A DNA stretch of 64,000 nucleotides from Pandoraea commovens (GTDB lineage Bacteria; Pseudomonadota; Gammaproteobacteria; Burkholderiales; Burkholderiaceae): the NCBI RefSeq assembly GCF_902459615.1, contig NZ_CABPSA010000001.1:744001-808000 (forward strand), read 5' to 3'. The notes below the pieces were generated by a model. It was given only the letters and a program-made list of their open reading frames with translations, was not told where the DNA came from and searched no databases. A program made the position numbers and the translations under genes. Shown in pieces: positions 16,047-24,678 of this stretch (position 1 is its first letter; every line of letters begins with the position of its first letter).

Positions 16047-18626
16047 ATGGAAGTCTCCCGCATCCGCGCATTGCGCGGGCCGAACCTCTGGAGCCGTCAC
16101 ACCGCCATCGAGGCGATCGTGACGTGCACCGATCTGGAATACTCGATCGGCAATCTGGCCGGTTTCGAGGCCCGACTGCGCGCTCGCTTCCCCGAGCTGC
16201 CGGCGCTCACGCCCGACGCTGAAGAGCGCCCGGTCTCGCTGGCCGACGCGCTGGCGACCACGGCGCTGCATCTGCAAGCCGCCGCCGGTTGCCCGGTGAC
16301 CTTCAGCCAGACGACGCAAACCATCGAACCGGGCACGTTCCAGGTGGTGGTGCAGTACAGCGAAGAGCCGGTGGGACGCCTCGCCTTCGACCTGGCGCAG
16401 CAACTGATTCACGCCGCCCTCGAAGACGGCCCGTTCGATCTGGCCGACGCCCTCTACCGCTTGCGCGATCTGGATGAAGACGTGCGCCTCGGGCCGTCGA
16501 CCGGCTCGATCGTCTACGCCGCTGTCGCCCGTGGCATTCCGTACCGCCGTCTGACCGAAGGGTCGATGGTGCAATTCGGCTGGGGCAGCAAGCAACGCCG
16601 CATTCAGGCCGCCGAGACCGACCGCACGTCGGCCGTAGCCGAGTCGATTGCGCAGGATAAGGATCTCACCAAGACGCTGCTGCACGCCGCCGGTGTGCCG
16701 GTGCCGCTGGGCGGCACGGTGCGCGACATCGAAGACGCGTGGAAGCTGGTGCAGGAAATCGACGCCCCGGTCGTGGTCAAGCCGCGCGACGGCAACCAGG
16801 GCAAGGGTGTGGCCGTGCGTCTGCGCACGCGCGAAGAAATCGAGAAGGCGTTCGAAGCCGCGCAGGACATCAGCCGCGACGTCATCATTGAGCGCTATAT
16901 TCCGGGTCATGACTTCCGACTGCTGGTCATCGGCAACAAGCTGGTGGCCGCCGCCCGCCGCGATCCGCCGCAAGTGACCGGCGACGGCGTGCACACCGTG
17001 CGTCAGCTGGTCGAGACGGTGAACGCCGACCCGCGCCGTGGTGAAGGTCACGCCACGTCGCTGACCAAGATTCGTTTTGACGATATCGCCCTGGCGACGC
17101 TCGCCAAGCAAGGCCTGAACGCGGACTCCGTGCCGGATGCCGGTGCGCGCATCGTCCTGCGCAACAATGCCAACCTGTCGACGGGTGGCACCGCCACCGA
17201 CGTGACGGACGACGTCCACCCCGAAATCGCAGCGCGCGCCGTTGCGGCCGCACAGCAGGTCGGTCTGGATATCGCTGGCGTCGACGCCGTGTGCGAAACC
17301 GTCATCAAGCCGTTCGAAGATCAGGCAGGCGGCATTGTGGAAGTCAATGCCGCACCAGGTCTGCGCATGCACCTTCAGCCGTCGTACGGCAAAGGGCGCG
17401 CGGTCGGTGAAGCCATCGTCTCGACCATGTTCGAAGACGGCGACGACGGGCGCATTCCCCTCGTGGCCGTCTCGGGTACGAACGGCAAGACCACCACGGT
17501 TCGCCTGATTGCCCACCTCATCGGCCAGCAAGGCCTGCGTGTCGGCATGACCGGCACGGACGGCATCTATATTAGCGGCCAGCGTATCGATACCGGCGAT
17601 TGCAGCGGTCCGCGCAGCGCGCGCAATGTGCTGATGCACCCGGACGTCGATGCCGCCGTGTTCGAAACGGCGCGTGGCGGCCTGTTGCGTGAAGGTCTTG
17701 CCTATGACCGTTGCGACGTCGCCGTGGTGACCAACATCGGCATGGGCGACCACCTCGGCCTGTCGTACATCAACACGGTCGAAGATCTCGCCGTGCTCAA
17801 GAGCGTGATCGTGCGCAACGTCGCGCCGCGCGGCATGGCCGTGCTCAATGCCGCCGACCCGATGGTCGCGCGCATGGCCGATGCGTGCCCCGGTGACGTG
17901 ACCTACTTCACGGCCGACGCTACGCATCCGGTGCTCGCCACGCACCGCGCCAAGGGCAAGCGCGTGGTTTATGTCGACGGCGCGCACATCGTGACGGCGC
18001 ACGGCAGCGAAGAAACCCGCTACGCGCTGGCGGCGATTCCGCTCACGCGCAACGGCACAATCGGCTTCCAGGTCGAGAACGCGATGGCTGCCATCGGTGC
18101 GGCATGGGCGTTGCATATCGATGCGGCCACGATTCGCGCCGGTCTCGCGAGCTTCGTGAACGATGCTGGCACAGCCCCGGGGCGCTTTAACGTGTTCGAT
18201 TACAAGGGCGCGACGGTCATTGCCGATTACGGCCATAACCCGGATGCCATTGCCGCACTCACGCAGGCCATCGAAACCATGCCCGCGCGTCGTCGCTCGG
18301 TGGTAATTTCAGGCGCGGGAGACCGTCGCGACGATGACATTCGCCGCCAGACGGAAATCCTGGGCGGCGCGTTCGACGACGTGCTGCTGTATCAGGACCA
18401 GTGCCAGCGTGGCCGTGAAGACGGCGAAGTGATCCGCTTGCTGCGTGAAGGGCTGGTCGACGCTCGCCGCACGAGCTACGTCGACGAGATCAACGGCGAA
18501 TTCATCGCCATCGACACGGCCCTCGCCCGCCTGCAACCCGGCGACCTGTGTCTGATCCTCATCGATCAGGTGGACGAAGCACTGGCACACATCGCGCAAC
18601 GCGTGAACGAGGCCAGCGCGCGCTGA
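16047..18626 (+). CDS. cphA: cyanophycin synthetase (second copy)
   Basis: 859-residue paralogue of the preceding gene with the same three-domain plan: N-terminal ALRGPNLWSRHTAIEA, ATP-grasp VVKPRDGNQGKGVAV and EVNAAPGLRMHLQP, and Mur-ligase P-loop GTNGKT at 477-482 followed by TTVRL, then DYGHNPDAIAALTQAIE. Two synthetases in tandem are known in Betaproteobacteria such as Cupriavidus necator. A GTG eight codons upstream (16023) has a slightly better ribosome site (CAGGGACGCGAA), so the start is not settled. It ends 4 bases before the stop of the convergent gene at 18631. Confidence 0.95.
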   Translation: MEVSRIRALRGPNLWSRHTAIEAIVTCTDLEYSIGNLAGFEARLRARFPELPALTPDAEERPVSLADALATTALHLQAAAGCPVTFSQTTQTIEPGTFQVVVQYSEEPVGRLAFDLAQQLIHAALEDGPFDLADALYRLRDLDEDVRLGPSTGSIVYAAVARGIPYRRLTEGSMVQFGWGSKQRRIQAAETDRTSAVAESIAQDKDLTKTLLHAAGVPVPLGGTVRDIEDAWKLVQEIDAPVVVKPRDGNQGKGVAVRLRTREEIEKAFEAAQDISRDVIIERYIPGHDFRLLVIGNKLVAAARRDPPQVTGDGVHTVRQLVETVNADPRRGEGHATSLTKIRFDDIALATLAKQGLNADSVPDAGARIVLRNNANLSTGGTATDVTDDVHPEIAARAVAAAQQVGLDIAGVDAVCETVIKPFEDQAGGIVEVNAAPGLRMHLQPSYGKGRAVGEAIVSTMFEDGDDGRIPLVAVSGTNGKTTTVRLIAHLIGQQGLRVGMTGTDGIYISGQRIDTGDCSGPRSARNVLMHPDVDAAVFETARGGLLREGLAYDRCDVAVVTNIGMGDHLGLSYINTVEDLAVLKSVIVRNVAPRGMAVLNAADPMVARMADACPGDVTYFTADATHPVLATHRAKGKRVVYVDGAHIVTAHGSEETRYALAAIPLTRNGTIGFQVENAMAAIGAAWALHIDAATIRAGLASFVNDAGTAPGRFNVFDYKGATVIADYGHNPDAIAALTQAIETMPARRRSVVISGAGDRRDDDIRRQTEILGGAFDDVLLYQDQCQRGREDGEVIRLLREGLVDARRTSYVDEINGEFIAIDTALARLQPGDLCLILIDQVDEALAHIAQRVNEASAR

Positions 18627-18630
18627 GTGG

Positions 18631-20418
18631 TTATCGGGAAGCGCCTGGCGGCGGAAGCTCCTCGCCAGGTGCTGACAGGCTCACCGGGATTGCACCCGCT
18701 TTCGGCTCGCGAGGTGCCGAAAGGATCATATCGATGACCCCGGCACCTTCGATAAAGTCCCCGGCCTCGAACGCACGAGGCAATATGGGGTGCGGCCACT
18801 TCCGTTCGCCGCCGGGCACAAAGACGTCCGTCAATCGGCGCGCCGGTGCGAGTCGTCGCATGGTGTGCGCCGTCACGAGATCGTAGATTCGAACGCCGTT
18901 CGGTCGCTCACCTGTGAGCATCAGCACCCAGGCATCGCCTGGCGTCGCTTCGAATTCGTGGAACGAGATGATGTCGCTCGCGTCCACGAATCTGACGACA
19001 TAGTTTTCTCCCGAAAGCCCCTGCTGCGAGGTGAGCTCGTCCAGCCGCCGTTCGATGGAGTACCAAACCAGTTGACGCAAATCTTGTGGTGCGCCACGTA
19101 GCTCGGCAGCGTTGAAATAGTCGCGTGCGCGACGTCGATGGTGTGTCGCGAGCGCGGATACCTCATCGCGGCCGAGACGTTTCGGCCGATGCTCTACAAG
19201 GTAATCGGCGGCCAGAATGTGCAGCAGCGCCGCACTGACCCGCCTATCCCGAGCGGCGAAAATCTCAGCGCATCGTTCGTAAAGGGAGCACAGTCTGGCC
19301 AGTTCGCCATGCCTCGGCTCGCGCATGCCGCCGAGTAGCGATTCGACGTCACACAAGGTGGCGGCGCCGGACATGGTCACAGCAGCGAGTTCGTGGTGTT
19401 CAAGCGCGCGGGAAGTCTCGTGTGCCTTTGCAAAACTGGCACCGGCCTCGCGATACTGTATCGCCGCCGCCTTGAGGGACGCAGCCTTCTCAAAGTAACT
19501 TGCCGCAATCGACCGGCAATTTGCGGCCTGCAGATAGAGGCCGTCACTCTTCCGGGGAGTCGCGTGGCGCCCCATACGCTCATGCGTCTGCGCTAATTGC
19601 TCATACGACCGGGCAGCCCCTTCGTCATCCCCCACCCGATCGAAGAACGCGCAAAGCGGCTCGTGAATGGCGGGCGTTACGTCAACGCTTTCGAAGGCGT
19701 TCAACAGGCTTAACGCAAGTCCGCGTACCGCCGCCTGATCCACGCCCTCCAATGGGCTCCCGTCGACACCGACTAACGCTGCCCAAAGGTGCCCTGTAAG
19801 GTAGCGCTGATGCTCGGCAACCTCCGGCAGGAGGCTCAACGCGGTCGCGCCGTCGCTCCGATCTTCAAGCCGCGCCGTCAGCAGTTGCGTCACCTCGTGC
19901 TGCGTCAAACTCCAGCCACGCCCCGATAGCCCGACGCACATCACGGGGCAACGAAATCCGGTGCCAGGTATTTCCACTGCGATGACTTGGTTGGACGTCA
20001 TGTAGACCGACGTCCGCTCCGGATCCGACCAGCGGCTTACCATCTCGGATCTCACCTCGGGTGTGAGCGATCGAATCACCTTACTGGCACCGGTCACCAA
20101 TTCGTCGACGATTCTGAGACTGCGCACGAGATCCATTCCGTTTGCGGACGTACTCAAATGCTGAATGACGAGCCGCTCCACCATCGACAACGCTTCGGTG
20201 CCAGACTGAAAGCGGGTGCCGAGCGCATCCCAGACACCCGGTGCAATCAATTTCCTTACAAGACGATCTACCGCACGGTGCAGTGCGTAGGAATTCCCCG
20301 CATAAGACCTGATCTCTTCGTCGAACGCGCGAATCAAATCCTTCGACGATTCGCGCGATCCCTCCGATGGCGAATACAGTGCGGTACTTATAGGGCCAGT
20401 AATGCCGTAAAGCCCCAT
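18631..20418 (-). CDS. hypothetical protein B of a duplicated helical-repeat pair
   Basis: About 595 residues, no signal peptide, no membrane segment. It is clearly paralogous to the upstream gene: both share an IPGT block (VEIPGTGFRCPV here) followed by L-[ST]-Q-x-E-V-T-Q-L-L, a VDGS...AVRG...EPL block, a CAE[IV]FAAR block, and a C-terminal HP-x-L...A-x-D-F-I-[DE]-G motif. The middle (residues ~270-420) has Ala/Tyr-spaced helices like TPR or SNAP repeats. Its ATG overlaps the upstream stop as TGATG at 20416-20420, so translation is coupled; an open frame continues upstream to 20685 but only as overlap with that gene. No family recognised. Confidence 0.75.
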   Translation of the reverse strand: MGLYGITGPISTALYSPSEGSRESSKDLIRAFDEEIRSYAGNSYALHRAVDRLVRKLIAPGVWDALGTRFQSGTEALSMVERLVIQHLSTSANGMDLVRSLRIVDELVTGASKVIRSLTPEVRSEMVSRWSDPERTSVYMTSNQVIAVEIPGTGFRCPVMCVGLSGRGWSLTQHEVTQLLTARLEDRSDGATALSLLPEVAEHQRYLTGHLWAALVGVDGSPLEGVDQAAVRGLALSLLNAFESVDVTPAIHEPLCAFFDRVGDDEGAARSYEQLAQTHERMGRHATPRKSDGLYLQAANCRSIAASYFEKAASLKAAAIQYREAGASFAKAHETSRALEHHELAAVTMSGAATLCDVESLLGGMREPRHGELARLCSLYERCAEIFAARDRRVSAALLHILAADYLVEHRPKRLGRDEVSALATHHRRRARDYFNAAELRGAPQDLRQLVWYSIERRLDELTSQQGLSGENYVVRFVDASDIISFHEFEATPGDAWVLMLTGERPNGVRIYDLVTAHTMRRLAPARRLTDVFVPGGERKWPHPILPRAFEAGDFIEGAGVIDMILSAPREPKAGAIPVSLSAPGEELPPPGASR

Positions 20419-22220
20419 CACAGCCTCGTCCACTCGGTCGTCAAGTTGGTTTCCATCTGCGGCGTAGTCTCGGGCACGACGGAACCTGCCGCGACTGTCC
20501 CAGCCGTCGCGGCCGTCAGCATGTCGAGCGCATCGATACCATCGATGAAATCCGAAGCGGTCAATGGCTGTCGCAGATAGGGGTGAGGACTTCCACTCGA
20601 AAATAGCGCATGCCGCGTGGCACTGGTCATCAATTCGTAGACTTGATGAGATGCCGTGGATGCGCCTCGGCGCAACAGTATCCACTCGGTCGATGCGTTC
20701 TTGTCGAATTCCTCTGCCGAGACCATGTCGCTGTGGTCTTCGAACAGAATGCGGTATCCGTCCCCCTGAAGCCCCTCCGCCGTCGTGAAACGGTCCAATC
20801 TCGCATCGATGGCAGCCCGGATCAGGGAGGGAACATTCTCGTCGTACGCAGATAATCCAACGGCGGCGAACGCCGCTTCCGCCTTCGCCACATGTTCAGC
20901 AATCAGGGCGTCAAGGGCCGCAACATTCACTCCGGCGCCACGCTCGAGCACGTCAAAACGGGTAACGACAAGTTCATGGACCATGGCGGCACTGATGTGA
21001 AATCCACGCGCGGCGAAGACCTCCGCACAGCGCGATCCCAGCTTGCTCACGGCACGGAAGTCGTCTCCGTATAGCTCAATAGCGTGGGCAAGCGCAGTCA
21101 CCATCGGGGTGAATGTCTCGCAAGCCGAGAGTTTTTCGGCAGCGTTCGCGTAATTTCCCGCGGCCATCATGCGATCTCCGGCCACAGCAAAAATCTTTGC
21201 TGCAGCCAGATACTGTTCGGCGGCCAGACGTGGCTGCGCAGCCCGGTCGTAGTGAAATGCCGCACGGTGGCGCTCGACGCCGATGCGCAAGCCATTCGCC
21301 CTCCGAACATCCTGGCCGGACGCGAGCAACGCCCGTGCGATTTCGTCCGTACGCAGGTCTTCCTGCGGCGACGTTTGCGCGCGTATCGTCGCGATCGCCT
21401 GCCTCGATTGGCCCGCCCGAAGGTCGTCGCCCACCCAGTGGAAGAACCGGGCGAGCGGCTCTCTTTCCGCCAGCGTGCCGGTGACGTGCGAGAGTGCGTC
21501 GTGCGCTGCGGCAGCGACGCCTCGTACCGCCTCCGGGTCCAGTCCGGGCGGCAAGCTGCCGTCGACCCTGACCGCCGCGCCGATCATGCGGAAGCTGGCC
21601 AACGCATGGCCCTGCGTAAGGGTCGGCATCGAGTCCAGCAACGTGGTGCCCGGCGGCGTCCCGGCAGGCCGAGCGAGCAATAACTGCGTGACTTCAGCCT
21701 GTGACAGATTCAACCCCTCGCGCGAAAAACCGGCATCCATCAGCGAGAGACGAAGGTCCGTGCCGGGAATGCCGACCGCAATGGCCCCGCCTTCCGTCAC
21801 GTGCACGCCGGTGTCTTCGGCTCGCGACCAACGATTGACGATTTCCTCACGAATATGCGGTCTTAATGCACTACAAAGTTGCGTGGCGGCGGTGTCGAGT
21901 TGCGCGTCCGACGTCTTGCGACGAACGTGTTCAAGGCCGACTTGCGTCGTGGAAACGTGATTGCGTACGAGCCGTTTGACGAACGCCGAACGGTCGACGT
22001 CGCGCTCAAAGCAGTGTTTGATGAGTGGCCAGCCGTCGTTCCCGCTGAACGCAGCTTCGACCCGCTCAATCGCTCGGGTGAGTTCAGCCGAGCCTGGAGA
22101 ACAGCTTTGCAGGCGATCCTGCAAGGTGTCCGTCGCCTGCGTCAGATAAGCCGACGACGATTCGCGATTCCGGCATGGTTGTAGCGCGCTTCTGAGCGCC
22201 TGAATAGCGTCGGCGATCAT
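20418..22220 (-). CDS. hypothetical protein A of a duplicated helical-repeat pair
   Basis: 600 residues, soluble, no signal peptide. N-terminal helical ~140 residues; beta-containing block with GIPGTDLRLSL at 150-160; Ala-rich helical repeats (YDRAAQPRLAAEQYLAAAKI, AGNYANAAEKL) suggesting TPR or SNAP-like scaffolding; C-terminal region with HPYLRQPLTASDFIDGIDAL shared with its neighbour. AAGGGG five bases before the ATG is a fair ribosome site. The start also overlaps the stop of a short upstream ORF. Base composition and codon choice look less GC-biased than the flanking cphA and efflux genes, hinting at acquisition. A secreted effector or complex scaffold are guesses; I do not recognise a family. 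Confidence 0.78.
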   Translation of the reverse strand: MIADAIQALRSALQPCRNRESSSAYLTQATDTLQDRLQSCSPGSAELTRAIERVEAAFSGNDGWPLIKHCFERDVDRSAFVKRLVRNHVSTTQVGLEHVRRKTSDAQLDTAATQLCSALRPHIREEIVNRWSRAEDTGVHVTEGGAIAVGIPGTDLRLSLMDAGFSREGLNLSQAEVTQLLLARPAGTPPGTTLLDSMPTLTQGHALASFRMIGAAVRVDGSLPPGLDPEAVRGVAAAAHDALSHVTGTLAEREPLARFFHWVGDDLRAGQSRQAIATIRAQTSPQEDLRTDEIARALLASGQDVRRANGLRIGVERHRAAFHYDRAAQPRLAAEQYLAAAKIFAVAGDRMMAAGNYANAAEKLSACETFTPMVTALAHAIELYGDDFRAVSKLGSRCAEVFAARGFHISAAMVHELVVTRFDVLERGAGVNVAALDALIAEHVAKAEAAFAAVGLSAYDENVPSLIRAAIDARLDRFTTAEGLQGDGYRILFEDHSDMVSAEEFDKNASTEWILLRRGASTASHQVYELMTSATRHALFSSGSPHPYLRQPLTASDFIDGIDALDMLTAATAGTVAAGSVVPETTPQMETNLTTEWTRL

Positions 22221-22381
22221 CGCACCCCTTCGCGCAGCAGCGGAGTCGAGGCGATCAGTGGGAGCATGTTGCCGGGAAGCACCGGCGTGGGCAGATCGGG
22301 AGAGGGGTTGGACGGCAGACAGTCAGTCGTCGAGAACGGCATGGTTGTTTTGAGCGGGGAGGCGGATAGGACGCCCCCCAT
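22217..22381 (-). CDS. short Pro-rich leader ORF of the duplicated-pair operon
   Basis: 54-residue ORF (MGGVLSASPLKTTMPFSTTD start) or 41 residues from the internal ATG at 22342. The body is Pro/Ser-rich (LPSNPSPDLPTPVLPGN) and it ends PLLREGVR. Its stop codon overlaps the start of protein A in a 4-base ATGA arrangement, repeating the coupling seen between A and B, which is the main reason to take it seriously. Neither candidate start has a clear Shine-Dalgarno sequence, so it could be a chance frame. Possible roles: leader peptide, small partner or chaperone. Confidence 0.4.
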   Translation of the reverse strand: MGGVLSASPLKTTMPFSTTDCLPSNPSPDLPTPVLPGNMLPLIASTPLLREGVR

Positions 22382-22444
22382 CTGTTTGCGATGAAAGGGC
22401 CCAATTTTTCCATTGAGGCCATTTCACACGCGCGCAGAAATCGC

Positions 22445-23461
22445 TCAAACCACCACTTCCTGGGGCGACATTTCCGTGCCGTACGCCGCCCAGCGAGTAT
22501 CGCTATCGTCGGCTGCGGCCACGGTCGGTTTGCACTGCCCAGCCGTTTCATCGAGCCCCTGGAGCAATGGGCAGCGCTCGAATATTTCGGCGATGAAGTC
22601 GACAAATACGCGCACTTTTGGCGACAGATGGCGATTATGCGGGTACACCGCGGAAATCGGCATGGGGGGCGGTTTCCATTGGTGCAGGATCTCGACCAAC
22701 TGGCCCGATTGCAGATACGGCAACGCCATGAAGCGCGCCAGTTGCACGGTGCCGAAGCCCGAAAGACCGAGTTGCAGATACGCCTCGGCGTCGTTCACTG
22801 CGACAGAGCCCTGCATGTGGATTTCGACTTCCTTGCCGTCCACGACGAACTGCTCTTCAATCACGCGGCCCGTGCGGCTCGAAAAATAGTGCACGGCCGT
22901 GTGTCGTTGAAGGTCGTCCAGCGTATGCGGCATGCCCATGCGCTCAAGGTAAGCCGGTGATGCGCACGTCAGACTCTGAAACATGCCTACGCGTCGGGCG
23001 ACGAGGCTAGAATCCTGAAGCGTCCCCACACGCAGCACGCAATCCACCCCCTCCTGAATCAGATCGACGGGCTTATCGCCCATGCCGACCATCAATTCGA
23101 TTTCCGGATAGCGGTCGTGAAACTCGCACAGCGACGGCAGCACCACGAGCTTGCCGAGCGAGCCCGGCATGTCGATGCGCAGCTTGCCGCGCACGCGCTG
23201 GCTGCTTTCGCGGAACGACGATTCCGTCTCTTCGATGTCCGCGAGGATGCGCAGGCAGCGCTCGTAATAGGCCGCGCCGTCGGGCGTCAGGTTGAGTCTG
23301 CGGGTCGTGCGCTGGAGCAACCGAGTGCCCAGATGCGACTCCAGATTCTGAATGATCGTGGTCACCGAGGTACGCGGCAACCCGAGGTTGTCGGCGGCAC
23401 GCGAGAAGCTGTTCGCCTCGACCACCCGCGTGAAGACCTGCATCGCTTGCAAGCGATCCAT
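22445..23461 (-). CDS. LysR-family regulator of the RND efflux operon (BpeT/CeoR-like)
   Basis: 338 residues. N-terminal helix-turn-helix (MQVFTRVVEANSFSRAADNL, then TSVTTIIQNLESHLGTRLLQ) and LysR effector domain (VLRVGTLQDSSLVARRVGMF). It reads away from the lipase-like gene and RND operon at 23712, matching the bpeT/ceoR position in Burkholderia, where the LysR protein activates efflux in response to inducers such as salicylate or chloramphenicol. It has an unusual ~30-residue C-terminal tail ending EMSPQEVVV. Start at 23461 (MDRLQAMQV) follows GGGGAAATAT; an upstream in-frame ATG at 23491 is less likely. Confidence 0.88.
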   Translation of the reverse strand: MDRLQAMQVFTRVVEANSFSRAADNLGLPRTSVTTIIQNLESHLGTRLLQRTTRRLNLTPDGAAYYERCLRILADIEETESSFRESSQRVRGKLRIDMPGSLGKLVVLPSLCEFHDRYPEIELMVGMGDKPVDLIQEGVDCVLRVGTLQDSSLVARRVGMFQSLTCASPAYLERMGMPHTLDDLQRHTAVHYFSSRTGRVIEEQFVVDGKEVEIHMQGSVAVNDAEAYLQLGLSGFGTVQLARFMALPYLQSGQLVEILHQWKPPPMPISAVYPHNRHLSPKVRVFVDFIAEIFERCPLLQGLDETAGQCKPTVAAADDSDTRWAAYGTEMSPQEVVV

Positions 23462-23500
23462 GATATTTCCCCATTGAAAACACCGTTGCACTGGCCGAAC

Positions 23501-23525
23501 AGGCGAAATCTACGAAATTTCGCCT
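23501..23525. promoter_or_regulatory. perfect inverted repeat in the RND divergent promoter
   Basis: AGGCGAAAT and ATTTCGCCT, 9-bp arms with a 7-base spacer, 40 bp upstream of the LysR start codon. A 12-bp direct repeat CTGGCCGAACAG also occurs twice in this gap (23491-23502 and 23599-23610), and GCTTAT/ATAAGC arms lie near 23532-23555. These are plausible LysR-protein sites controlling the efflux operon and autoregulation. Confidence 0.55.
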
Positions 23526-23711
23526 CCGTCGCAACTGCATATGCTTATTGGTCGACGGCATAAGCCAATGCCCATAAGGCCGAGACCGATTAGTCGAGCT
23601 GGCCGAACAGTGTTGCCAAATTATAGGCGTTTATCCCAATGTCCGTGGCCTCTAGACTTCGCTCCATCGAATGTCATCAGAGGGGTATCGCTCGCGCGAA
23701 CCCGAAGCCAT

Positions 23712-24650
23712 ATGTCAGCCAACGCCAAGTCGCCCTCGGGAAAGTCGGCACAACCGGGCAAAGCCGGTAAGCCCGGCAAGCTGTTCAGCAGCGACGACGG
23801 ACTGCGCATCGAAGAGGTCAGCATCCCGGGCCATTCCGCGCCGGTCACCCTGCGCGTTTACCGGCCGGTCGGCGTCGCCACGCCCGGCGCTGCGGATGCG
23901 CACGCCGGTCAGCCGGGTGTCGTCGTGCCGCTCGAAGCGCATCTGCCCGCAGTGCTGTACTTCCACGGCGGTGGCTTTTGCAAGGGCTCGCTGGACGATG
24001 GCGATGCCGCCGCGCGCTACCTCGCGTCGAACGTCCCGGCACTGGTCGTCTCGGTCGGCTATTCGCTTGCGCCCGAACACCCGTTTCCCGCAGCGCCCGA
24101 AGACGCCTGGTGTGCAGCCCTCTGGCTGCACCGTCATGCGCGCCGGTACGGTGCCAGTCCGCGCCGTCTGGCCGTGGCCGGGCACGACGCTGGCGGCAAC
24201 ATTGCCGCTGCCCTCACGATGATTGCCCGAGATCGGGGCGAAATCACGGTGTCGGCGCAAGCCCTGCTCGCGCCGCTGCTCGACCCCAGCATGACGCGTC
24301 TGGCCGACGGTCGCACACCCAGCGACATTGAAGCCAACGAGTGCGCCCGTTGCTACCGCGCCTATTTGCCGCACGCGACGCAACGTCTGCATCCGTACGC
24401 CGCACCGCTGGAGTCGCGCCGTCTCGCGGGCCTGCCGCCCACGCTGATCGCCTCCGCCGAACACGACCTGTTGCACGTCGAAGCTGAAAAATACGCTGCC
24501 GAACTCATCGCGGCCGGCGTGCCGACAGAAGTCACGCGCCATCGCAGCGCGTCCCATTACGGCCTGGCCGCCCTGCCCGCAGCGCTGCGGGAGGTGGCCA
24601 CCTTCCTGACACGTCGGCTGGCACCGCCTGCCACCGGCTCTACCCAGTGA
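23712..24650 (+). CDS. llpE: lipase-like alpha/beta hydrolase of RND operon (LlpE-like)
   Basis: 313-residue member of the hormone-sensitive-lipase group. The oxyanion motif FHGGGFCKGS is intact, and the later acid/base regions (SAEHDLLHVEAEKYA; RSASHYGL) are present. The nucleophile elbow, normally GDSAGGN, reads GHDAGGN, so the catalytic Ser is replaced by Asp. In Burkholderia a gene of this type (llpE) heads the bpeEF-oprC and ceoAB-opcM operons and is not needed for efflux. The start at 23712 (MSANAKSPSG) has a weak ribosome site; longer in-frame starts exist back to 23541. The adaptor gene follows after 28 bases. Confidence 0.85.
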   Translation: MSANAKSPSGKSAQPGKAGKPGKLFSSDDGLRIEEVSIPGHSAPVTLRVYRPVGVATPGAADAHAGQPGVVVPLEAHLPAVLYFHGGGFCKGSLDDGDAAARYLASNVPALVVSVGYSLAPEHPFPAAPEDAWCAALWLHRHARRYGASPRRLAVAGHDAGGNIAAALTMIARDRGEITVSAQALLAPLLDPSMTRLADGRTPSDIEANECARCYRAYLPHATQRLHPYAAPLESRRLAGLPPTLIASAEHDLLHVEAEKYAAELIAAGVPTEVTRHRSASHYGLAALPAALREVATFLTRRLAPPATGSTQ

Positions 24651-24678
24651 GTCCAATCCGATCCCGGAGATTTAAATA

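Noticed and set aside
15963-18236. 757-codon open frame on the minus strand
   Set aside because: Antisense to the second cphA; composition again typical of a shadow.
18631-22220. Genomic island or prophage boundaries around the paralogue pair
   Set aside because: I found no integrase, transposase, flanking direct repeat or tRNA next to it. Insertion remains a hypothesis only.
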